Origin: RBG-16-66-20 sp039931635
GTDB taxonomy: Bacteria > Pseudomonadota > Gammaproteobacteria > Burkholderiales > SG8-39
DNA length: 13,263 bases
Assembly: GCA_039931635.1 (NCBI GenBank)
Contig: JBDTRO010000087.1
Location: 1 to 13,263 of the forward strand
Direction: 5' to 3'
This document shows, one piece after another, positions 6,348-12,539 of the stretch; position 1 is the first letter of the stretch; each line of letters begins with the position of its first letter. The notes under the pieces were generated by a model. It ran no database searches, was not told the origin of the DNA, and saw only the letters and a program-made list of their open reading frames with translations. The position numbers and the translations under genes were made by a program.

Positions 6348-7303
6348 GACTACTTATCGGCCTGCTTGCCTTTGCCTGCGGCCTGGCGTTTGCACAGGGC
6401 TATCCGAACAAGCCGGTCAAGATGATCATTCCGTTCGCTCCCGGCGGGGCGTCGGATTTCGTCGGCCGTATCATCCAGGCGAGGCTGGGCGAGTTGCTCG
6501 GGCAGCCGATCGTGATCGAGAACCGGGCCGGTGCCTCGGGAAACCTGGGGCTGGAAGCGGCCGCGCGCGCGGCACCCGACGGCTACACGATCTTCCTCGG
6601 CAACGTGGGCACGGTGGCGATCAACCCGGGCGTGTTCACGAGCCTGCCGGTGGTGCCGACCAGGGACTTCATCCCAGTGACCCAGGTCGTGGACGTGCCG
6701 GGCGTGCTGGTCGCGCATCCGTCGTTTCAGCCCAGCTCCATCGCGGAGCTCATCGCGGCGGCCAAGGCCCACCCCGGCAGGATCAACTACGCCTCGCCCG
6801 GCAGCGGCAGCCAGAACCGCCTCGAGATGGAAGTGGTGCGCAAGGCCGCCGGACTGGACATGGTGCACATTCCCTACAAGGGCGGCGCAGGCCCCGCGGC
6901 GGCGGGCCTGATCGGGGGTGAGACGCACCTTATGTTCACCACCGTCTCGTCCGTGCTGGGCCATATCCAGGGCGGGCGGCTGAAGGCGCTGGCGGTGGTC
7001 AGCCCCAAGCGGTTGGCGCAGCTGCCGAGCGTCCCGACCATGGTGGAGTCGGGCTTCCCGGACAGCACCTCGGGTTCCTGGCAGGGCATCTTCGTGCCCG
7101 CCGGGACTTCGAAAGACATCGTCGATCGTCTTTACGCGGTGGTGCTGCAGGCCATGAGGCACGCTGATGTCGTCGACCGGCTTGGCAAGGGCGGCGTTGA
7201 GGTTGTCACCAGTCCATCGTCCGCCGTGTTCGCCGCCTTTGTCGCGGCCGAGACGCAGCGCTGGGCCAGGCTGGCGAAGGAGTCGGGAGCGACGGTCGAC
7301 TGA
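6344..7303 (+). CDS. Tripartite tricarboxylate transporter substrate-binding protein (Bug/TctC family)
   Basis: 319 residues. A cleavable signal peptide (hydrophobic residues 3-16, cleavage likely after AFA, residue 17) is followed by the Bug signatures YPNKPVKMIIPFAPGGASD, ENRAGASGN, PDGYTIFLGN, INYASPGSGS, HIPYKGG, GGRLKALAV and LPSVPTMVESGFP. It is a periplasmic Venus-flytrap receptor that binds a carboxylate-type ligand and normally feeds a TctA/TctB membrane pair. No TctA or TctB gene is in the window, which is common for Bug proteins in betaproteobacteria. GGAGGA just before the ATG at 6344 supports the start, which overlaps the preceding stop. Being inside the dehydrogenase operon, it presumably binds the substrate or a relative of the pathway; that is inference. 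The next gene begins on the last base of its stop codon. Confidence 0.95.
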   Translation: MRLLIGLLAFACGLAFAQGYPNKPVKMIIPFAPGGASDFVGRIIQARLGELLGQPIVIENRAGASGNLGLEAAARAAPDGYTIFLGNVGTVAINPGVFTSLPVVPTRDFIPVTQVVDVPGVLVAHPSFQPSSIAELIAAAKAHPGRINYASPGSGSQNRLEMEVVRKAAGLDMVHIPYKGGAGPAAAGLIGGETHLMFTTVSSVLGHIQGGRLKALAVVSPKRLAQLPSVPTMVESGFPDSTSGSWQGIFVPAGTSKDIVDRLYAVVLQAMRHADVVDRLGKGGVEVVTSPSSAVFAAFVAAETQRWARLAKESGATVD

Positions 7304-8298
7304 TGCTGAAGGTCGCGGTGGTCGGGCTGGGATGGTGGGGGCGCACCATTGCCGGCCTCCTGAAGGGCAATTCAAAAATTTCCCTCGTCAAGGGCGTGGA
7401 CGTCACGCCCGAGGCGGAGCGATTTTCCTCGGAACAGGGCATCGCGTTTTCCGACAGCTTCGAAAAGACAGTCGATGATCCCGGAGTGCAGGCGGTGGTC
7501 CTCTGCACGCCGCATTCGCAGCACTGCGGGCAGATCGTGCGCGCGGCGAACGCGAAGAAGCACGTGTTCTGCGAGAAGCCGCTCTCGCTCAGCCGCGCCG
7601 ACGTCCTGACGGCCGTGGCGGCCTGCAATGCCAACGGGGTTGCGCTCGCCGTGGGCCACGAAAAGCGCTTCGAGCCGCCCATCGTGGAGTTGTTCCGCAT
7701 GGCGGCCGCCGGCGAGCTTGGCAAGCTGCTGCAGATCGAGGCGAATTTCAGCCAGGACAAATTCCTCGCGATGCCGGCGGACAACTGGCGCCTGACCGAA
7801 AAGGAGGCGCCGGCCGGCCCGATGACGGCCACCGGGATCCACCTGCTCGACCTGTCGGTCGGCCTGCTGGGGCCTGCCGAGAGCGTCCTGGCGCGCGTCC
7901 GGCAGCTGGCAAGCGGGCTGGTGAACGGCGATACGCTTTCCCTCCAGGTCTCGTTCAGGAACGGGACCAGCGCGCTGATCAGCGCCATCCTCGCGACGCC
8001 CTTCGATGGCCGCTTCGCGGTCTACGGCAGCAAGGGCTGGGCGGAAGTGCGCGACAAGGCCCATCCGGAAGCGCCGGAGGGCTGGAGTTTGACGTTCAAA
8101 ATCAGGGATCAGCAAAGAGTGACAAGGGATTACCCGCCCGCGCAGGCGGTGCTCGCGAATCTGGAAGCATTCGCGGATGCGGCGGCAGGCCGCGCGCCGT
8201 ACCCGGTGCCGCAGGAGCAGATGATCGGCAACATCTCGGCGCTGGAAGCGGTGTTCAAATCGGCGCGCAGCGGCGCCATCGAGCGCGTGGAAGGATAG
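7303..8298 (+). CDS. Gfo/Idh/MocA-family NAD(P)-dependent dehydrogenase (copy 3)
   Basis: 331 residues with GLGWWG at 8-13, CEKPLS with catalytic K92, GHEKRFEP near 118-125 and TGIHLLD at 177-183. It lacks the DD-x-HRD-x-VL motif shared by copies 1 and 2 and has its own NWRLTEKEAPAGPM segment, so it belongs to a different branch of the family and probably performs a different step. The start ATG shares one base with the receptor's stop (TGATG, 7301-7305), so it is translationally coupled. The long open frame on the opposite strand covering 7372-9096 is a shadow. Possible chemistry includes oxidation of a hydroxyl or reduction of an imine or keto group; the substrate is unknown. Confidence 0.92.
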   Translation: MLKVAVVGLGWWGRTIAGLLKGNSKISLVKGVDVTPEAERFSSEQGIAFSDSFEKTVDDPGVQAVVLCTPHSQHCGQIVRAANAKKHVFCEKPLSLSRADVLTAVAACNANGVALAVGHEKRFEPPIVELFRMAAAGELGKLLQIEANFSQDKFLAMPADNWRLTEKEAPAGPMTATGIHLLDLSVGLLGPAESVLARVRQLASGLVNGDTLSLQVSFRNGTSALISAILATPFDGRFAVYGSKGWAEVRDKAHPEAPEGWSLTFKIRDQQRVTRDYPPAQAVLANLEAFADAAAGRAPYPVPQEQMIGNISALEAVFKSARSGAIERVEG

Positions 8299-8307
8299 AG
8301 GACAAAA

Positions 8308-9402
8308 ATGAAGCTTGGAACATTCATGATGCCGCTGCACCCTCCCGGGCGCAGCCCGTCGGAAACGCTGCCCGAGGATCGCGAGGCGATCCTGCTCGCC
8401 GACCGGCTTGGATATTGCGAAGCTTTCGTCGGCGAGCATGTCACCGACCTGGCGGAGAACGTGACATCCTGCCTGATGTTCCTCGCCAGCGTCGCGCACG
8501 AGACGAAGAACATCGTGCTCGGCAGCGGCACCATCAACATGCCCAACAGCCATCCTGCCGCGATCGCCGCACAGGTGGCGATGCTCGACCACATGCTCAA
8601 GGGCCGCTTCATCATGGGCATCAGCCCGGGCGGCCTGATGTCGGACGCCGAGGTGTTCGGCAACTACCAGAAGGACCGCAATGCCATCTTCCTCGAGTCC
8701 ATCAACATGGTGCTCGACATCTGGAAGAACGTCGGTCCGTACAACTTGTCGGGGCAATTTTTCAACGTGACGACCGGCAAAACCATGATCCCGGAAATCG
8801 GTCAGGGCACGATCCTGAAGCCCTACCAGCAGCCGCACCCGCCGATCGTGGTGACCGCCGTGGCGCCGCATTCGAAGGGCGTGACCGAGGCCGCCAAGCG
8901 CGGCTGGACGCCGATTTCCGCCAACTTCCTGCTGCCGGAGTGGGTGGCCAGCCATTGGCCGCGCTATGTTGAGGGTTGTATTTCCATAAATAAACAATCC
9001 AAAACAGAAGATTGGCGGGTCGCCAAGTCCATATTCGTCGCCGACGACGACAAGGTCGCGCAACGCTACGGCCATTCGCCCGACGGTCCGTATCACTTCT
9101 ATTTCAAGCAGCTGATCCGCAAGCTGGTGGGGGCGGGCGGGCGCGGTAACCTATTCAAGCTCGACCAGAACCAGCCCGACAGCGAGATCACCGCCGACTA
9201 CATCGCCAAGAAGCTGGTGATCGCCGGCACGGTGAGCAGCGTGGTGGAGCAGATACTCGCGTTCCGCGAAAAGACGGGCGACTTCGGCACGCTGCTGTAT
9301 CCCTGCCACGACTGGCTCGATCCGGCGCTCGCCAAACGCTCGATGCAGTTGATGGCCGAGCAAGTGATGCCGCGCGTGAACGAGGCGATCAAGGGCCGCT
9401 GA
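8308..9402 (+). CDS. LLM-class flavin-dependent oxidoreductase (limonene-monooxygenase-like)
   Basis: 364 residues, a complete luciferase-like TIM barrel. Recognisable parts are the N-terminal MKLGTFMMPLHPPG, VGEHVTD around E43-H44, the GSGTINMPNSHPAAIAAQ strand near 72-89 and LKGRFIMGISPGG near 98-109. The C-terminal half contains DWRVAKSIFVADDD and a closing 'GTVSSVVEQILAFREKTGDF' barrel check. Such enzymes use FMNH2 and O2 from a partner reductase, which is not present here. It is the last gene of the + operon, 9 bases after copy 3, with GAGG upstream of the ATG. Residues about 221-235 come from an unusually AT-rich patch (8968-9012). The substrate is unknown; the annotation 'limonene 1,2-monooxygenase' would only be by similarity. 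Confidence 0.92.
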   Translation: MKLGTFMMPLHPPGRSPSETLPEDREAILLADRLGYCEAFVGEHVTDLAENVTSCLMFLASVAHETKNIVLGSGTINMPNSHPAAIAAQVAMLDHMLKGRFIMGISPGGLMSDAEVFGNYQKDRNAIFLESINMVLDIWKNVGPYNLSGQFFNVTTGKTMIPEIGQGTILKPYQQPHPPIVVTAVAPHSKGVTEAAKRGWTPISANFLLPEWVASHWPRYVEGCISINKQSKTEDWRVAKSIFVADDDKVAQRYGHSPDGPYHFYFKQLIRKLVGAGGRGNLFKLDQNQPDSEITADYIAKKLVIAGTVSSVVEQILAFREKTGDFGTLLYPCHDWLDPALAKRSMQLMAEQVMPRVNEAIKGR

Positions 9403-9417
9403 TCCGGAGCGCCCTTT
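9391..9417. terminator. Possible hairpin terminator between convergent operons
   Basis: AAGGG-C-CGCT pairs with AGCGCCCTT (9 bp with one bulged C) around a GATCCGG loop. It covers the stop codon of the LLM gene and the 19-base gap before the convergent cyclase gene. The tail is TTCC, not a true T run, so termination strength is doubtful; it is the only candidate structure at this junction. Confidence 0.35.
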
Positions 9418-9421
9418 CCGA

Positions 9422-10825
9422 TTACTTCAGAAAAAGCCGCACTTCCTCCAGAAATCGCCTGGACGCGGGTTCGTCCTCGAGAACCAGATGGTTTTTGCTT
9501 TGCAGGGGAACCAGCCGCGCGCCCGGAATGCCGGCAGCCATTCGGCGGCCTAAATCGAACGAGACGCGCGCGTCGTCGCGAGCGTGCAATACGAGCGTGG
9601 GCGTCTTGACTTGCGACAACAGCGGGACCACGTCGACTTCGGCAACTGCATTCATATACCGCACGGCGTTCTCCGGCGACGTCGCTATCTTTTGCAGCTC
9701 GTTGAACCAGTCCGTCTGCTCCTTGGTCGCCTCCGGCGCGAATTGTGACGTGAACAACTGACGGAAAGCAGGATTGTCCTGGCCCCAGCCTATTCGCATC
9801 AAGGTCAGCATCGCCGCCGCACCTTCCTTCTGGCTTTCAGTTTGCGGGCGACGCCTGGAACCCTGCGCGAAGCCACCATAAAGGACAAGGTGCGATACGC
9901 GCTCCGGATGACGCACGGCATATGCAATCGCTACGGCGCAGCCCTGTGAAATGCCAAGTAAGGCAAACCTGTCGATCTTCGCGGCGTCGACCACCGTCTC
10001 CAGGTCACTTACAAATGTGTCGAAAGTGAGTTCCTCGACGTCCCAGTCCGACAAGCCGTTAGCCCGGGCGTCGTAGCGGACCAATAAGTGGTCCTTGGCC
10101 AGGTCGGTCCACAAATGTCGCCAGATCGGGCTTTCCAGGTCGTACTCGAGATGGGTCATCCAATTGCCCGTCTTGACCAGCGGAGGTCCGCTTCCGATGG
10201 CTGAGTAAGCCAAACGCGCGCCATCCACCGCGCTGCAGAATCGAATTTCCTGGCCGAGCTTTTCCGCCACCGAATTCGAATTCGAAGCCAAACTCACCGC
10301 GACTTTCACATTGAATGCCCGGATGGGGTGTGCGATGTTCTTGACCGTCTGTTCGCCCTGGTCCTCGAATACCGCAATTGCCTTGCCACGCACTGCGGTG
10401 TGCACGGATTCCGATACGGTGATCCCTCCGGGCTCGGCCAGGCCTTCCAGCCGCGCAGCGATGTTTACGCCGTCACCGTAGATCGTGCCGTCGCTCTTTT
10501 CGATTACATCCCCGAGATGTATGCCGATCCGAAACTGCATCCTACGACTTGCCGGAATAACGGACGCTGGAGGTCCGAGCTCTGCCTGCACCGCGAGTGC
10601 GGCATTCACTGCGCCCGTCGTCGTCTCGAAAATAGCCAGAACTGAATCCCCCGCCATGTCGATGACGCGGCCCTGGTTGGACTCGATCTGAACCCTGAAC
10701 ACGCCTCGTGCTGCATCAAGTGCCGCCACGGTTGCGCGCTCGTCGGCTGCCATCAGGCGCGAGTAACCAGCCACATCTGCCGCCAGGATCGCTGCAAGCC
10801 GTTGCCGTAGGCCGGAATCGCTCAA
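9422..10825 (-). CDS. Class III adenylate/guanylate cyclase fused to an alpha/beta hydrolase
   Basis: 467 residues. The N-terminal cyclase domain (about 8-175) starts with RLAAILAADVAGYSRLM; metal-binding Asp are D17 and D60 (AGDSVLAIF), and the transition-state residues N121 and R125 (GDGVNIAARLEGLA) are kept. The usual base-recognising Lys position (before GD) is D56 and its partner position is T114, so the nucleotide used is uncertain. The C-terminal alpha/beta hydrolase (about 195-467) has nucleophile S293 in GISQG, a probable acid D417 or D418 (HARDDAR) and H446 (SKNHLVL). No membrane segment is seen, so it should be cytosolic. I choose TTG 10825 because GGGGAGG lies 5 bases upstream and it gives MSDSGLRQRL, typical for the family; a TTG at 10852 would precede the ribosome site. 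It follows the CMD gene by 39 bases and looks visibly less GC-rich than its neighbours. Confidence 0.9.
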   Translation of the reverse strand: MSDSGLRQRLAAILAADVAGYSRLMAADERATVAALDAARGVFRVQIESNQGRVIDMAGDSVLAIFETTTGAVNAALAVQAELGPPASVIPASRRMQFRIGIHLGDVIEKSDGTIYGDGVNIAARLEGLAEPGGITVSESVHTAVRGKAIAVFEDQGEQTVKNIAHPIRAFNVKVAVSLASNSNSVAEKLGQEIRFCSAVDGARLAYSAIGSGPPLVKTGNWMTHLEYDLESPIWRHLWTDLAKDHLLVRYDARANGLSDWDVEELTFDTFVSDLETVVDAAKIDRFALLGISQGCAVAIAYAVRHPERVSHLVLYGGFAQGSRRRPQTESQKEGAAAMLTLMRIGWGQDNPAFRQLFTSQFAPEATKEQTDWFNELQKIATSPENAVRYMNAVAEVDVVPLLSQVKTPTLVLHARDDARVSFDLGRRMAAGIPGARLVPLQSKNHLVLEDEPASRRFLEEVRLFLK

Positions 10826-10830
10826 CCACA

Positions 10831-10837
10831 CCTCCCC
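10831..10837 (-). promoter_or_regulatory. Shine-Dalgarno site selecting the TTG start of the cyclase-hydrolase gene
   Basis: The - strand reads GGGGAGG, 5 bases upstream of TTG 10825. It lies within any longer reading of the ORF, which argues that the first nine codons of the longer version are not translated. A TAATAT at 10855-10860 (- strand) could be a weak -10 box for this gene. Confidence 0.6.
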
Positions 10838-10864
10838 AATGCGTCTTACCAATGCATATTAACC

Positions 10865-11434
10865 CTACCGGTCCGAACCGTTGGCGTTTCCCGCGCCCGG
10901 CAGGAAGTCGTCCAGCGGCACGCCGAAGCTGTTCAGCGCCCAGGAGACGAGGTTGTACTGGCCGATGGTGAAGACCACGTCCATCATTTCTTCGGTCGAG
11001 TATTTCGCGGCCAGCACAGCCCAGGTGCCGTCGGCAACGACGGAATTCTCGAACAGGTCGTCGGCAGCCTGAAGCAGGGCGGTCTCATGCGCGTTCCAGC
11101 CGGCGCCCGGACCTGCCTTGACGCGCTCGATCTCGGCTTCGGTGATGCCGCCGCGCTTGGCGATTTCGACGTGCTGCGCCCATTCGTACTCGGACTGGTT
11201 CAGCCAGCCGATGCGCAGGATCAGCAACTCGCGCTCGCGCACCGGCAGGGTCTGCTTCTGCAGCACGTGGCCCGCGAACACCGTCCAGCGCCGCGTCAGC
11301 TTCGGGTGATTCATCATGACCCGGAAAATATTCAGGTCGCGGCCGCCGATCCGGTTCTTCGCCGCGGTTTCCGCATCGTCGCCGCTCAATGCCGCGAGGT
11401 CGCGCATCGCGATGCGCTGCCTGCGCCTGATCAT
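10865..11434 (-). CDS. Carboxymuconolactone decarboxylase (CMD)-family protein without redox cysteines
   Basis: 189 residues, all-helical CMD/AhpD-like fold. Conserved stretches are NIFRVMMNHPKLTRRW near 35-50, RERELLILRIGWLNQSEYEWAQHVEIAKRGGI near 66-97 and the C-terminal MMDVVFTIGQYNLVSWALNSFGV near 150-172. At the site where AhpD-type enzymes have C-x-x-C...H it reads S81-EYE-WAQ-H88, and the whole protein contains no cysteine, so a thiol peroxidase role is excluded. It resembles the decarboxylase/lactone-type branch, whose reaction is mostly unknown. The ATG at 11434 overlaps the TGA of the DUF4870 gene (ATGA), fixing the start; a longer reading from 11674 would run out of frame through that gene and is rejected. 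It is cytoplasmic. Confidence 0.88.
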   Translation of the reverse strand: MIRRRQRIAMRDLAALSGDDAETAAKNRIGGRDLNIFRVMMNHPKLTRRWTVFAGHVLQKQTLPVRERELLILRIGWLNQSEYEWAQHVEIAKRGGITEAEIERVKAGPGAGWNAHETALLQAADDLFENSVVADGTWAVLAAKYSTEEMMDVVFTIGQYNLVSWALNSFGVPLDDFLPGAGNANGSDR

Positions 11435-11799
11435 TTGAGAAAGCGGATCGTCAGCGGGTATTGGTAGTTGAAGTCCCCGTTCGAGACCTTCACGCCCGCC
11501 ATGATGGTGAGGATCAGGGCGCCGACGGCGACGGCAAACATGAGCGGGATGCCGATCAGGACGAACATCAGCGGGATGCAGACCGCGGCCGCGATGGAAA
11601 CAGTAATCTGGAAGTTCAGCGCTTCCTTGCCGTTCCGGTCGACCATCGGAAACTCGGCGCGTTTCACCAGCCATACGATGAGGGGGCCGAGGAGGTTGCC
11701 GAACGGGAACAGGAAGCCCGACAGGGCCGACAGGTGGCAGATCATCGCCCAGTTCTGCTCTTGCTTGGATACCTTCGATACCTGCGGTTCGTCGCTCAT
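11431..11799 (-). CDS. DUF4870-domain small membrane protein
   Basis: 122 residues with a short polar N-terminus, then hydrophobic segments at about 18-46, 64-83 and 84-104, so an integral inner-membrane protein with two to three passes. It has the family marks NGKEALNFQIT (57-66) and the terminal YPLTIRFLK. This is the Tic20-like DUF4870 family, whose function is unknown. An AGGGG upstream of the ATG at 11799 supports the start. Both ends overlap neighbours by ATGA (with the VOC gene upstream and the CMD gene downstream), so it is tightly coupled into the operon. A membrane protein inserted between two metabolic enzymes is unexpected, and no role is evident. Confidence 0.88.
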   Translation of the reverse strand: MSDEPQVSKVSKQEQNWAMICHLSALSGFLFPFGNLLGPLIVWLVKRAEFPMVDRNGKEALNFQITVSIAAAVCIPLMFVLIGIPLMFAVAVGALILTIMAGVKVSNGDFNYQYPLTIRFLK

Positions 11800-12536
11800 G
11801 GATTCCCCTGGTGGTTGCCGCGCAAGTTTACTCGCACGCCACAGACGTCAATCGTGGCGGAGGCGGCCGCCTCTAGTTCCAGCCCGGCCAATACGGCTGC
11901 CGGCGCGGTACCGGGGAGGAAATCGATCGCGCCGGCATCGAGCGGGATGCGGTATTTGCCTTCGCCAAGGTCATGGGCGGGCCGCTCGAGGATCCCGCTC
12001 CAGCGTGAGGCAAAACTGCCGGGATCGGGGCACTCGATCTCGACTGCCATCAGCCGGCGTACCTTCTCGCTGCGGATCGCGCGCTGCCAGTCCGGGCCGG
12101 CGGGAGCATAGGGCCCCATTGGATCTTCTCCGCCGACGGTATTGTTGAACTCGAGGATCGCGGCACCGGTGTCTTTCGGGTGCAGCTGCACGCCGAGATA
12201 GTCTCCGTGCCGAATCACGTTCGCGGTGCGCACGCCCATGGATTCGGCATGGCGTTGCCGCCGCCTGGGGTCGTCGCAATCCATGATCACCATGTAGCCG
12301 TAGCGTCCGCCGTGGCGTTCGAGAAAGCGGCCCGCGGAGGTGGCGGGGCGCGTCGGCGAGACGATTTCGATGAAACTGCTGCCGACCGGAAACAGCACGT
12401 TCTCCAGCCCGTACTTGGCGACATTGAGGTCGCGATGGCATTCCTCCAGTCCGAACAGGGACTTGATGCGCGCGGTTTCGCGCGCGAGATCGCGCGCGAC
12501 CAGGCAAACCTGCCGCAGGCGCAGGTAGGGCGCCAT
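11796..12536 (-). CDS. VOC/glyoxalase-like protein with degenerate metal site
   Basis: 246 residues. Beta-alpha-beta-beta-beta modules are visible at about 5-60 (LRQVCLVARDL...SFIEIVSP) and 78-132 (YGYMVIMDCDD...AAILEFNNT), with a third partial one from about 162 to 240 (LMAVEIECPD...IDFLPGT). E57 and E129 fit the glutamate ligand positions, but the usual His at the start of each module is replaced (Q9 and Y81), so the metal site is incomplete or built differently. It could be a non-metal VOC member or use H119. It begins 3 bases after the crotonase stop and ends overlapping the DUF4870 start. A pair of CG-alternating palindromes (12478-12499) encodes its LARETARI-type helix. The substrate is unknown. 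Confidence 0.82.
   Translation of the reverse strand: MAPYLRLRQVCLVARDLARETARIKSLFGLEECHRDLNVAKYGLENVLFPVGSSFIEIVSPTRPATSAGRFLERHGGRYGYMVIMDCDDPRRRQRHAESMGVRTANVIRHGDYLGVQLHPKDTGAAILEFNNTVGGEDPMGPYAPAGPDWQRAIRSEKVRRLMAVEIECPDPGSFASRWSGILERPAHDLGEGKYRIPLDAGAIDFLPGTAPAAVLAGLELEAAASATIDVCGVRVNLRGNHQGNP
12478..12499. repeat. Two copies of a 10-base CG palindrome
   Basis: TCGCGCGCGA occurs twice (12478-12487 and 12490-12499) with a GA between. Each copy is its own reverse complement, so it is both a direct and an inverted repeat. It encodes the alternating Ala-Arg helix near the N-terminus of the VOC protein, which is enough to explain it. Confidence 0.6.
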
Positions 12537-12539
12537 GGG

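Noticed and set aside
7372..9096. 574-codon - strand frame opposite Gfo/Idh copy 3 and the LLM gene
   Set aside because: Spans two well-supported + strand genes, has no domain-like pattern and shows shadow composition.
10826..10852. TTG at 10852 as start of the cyclase-hydrolase
   Set aside because: The strong GGGGAGG lies downstream of that codon and directly before TTG 10825, which gives a family-typical N-terminus.
11435..11674. Upstream extension of the CMD gene to 11674
   Set aside because: It would read out of frame through most of the DUF4870 gene; the ATGA overlap at 11431-11434 gives a natural start.
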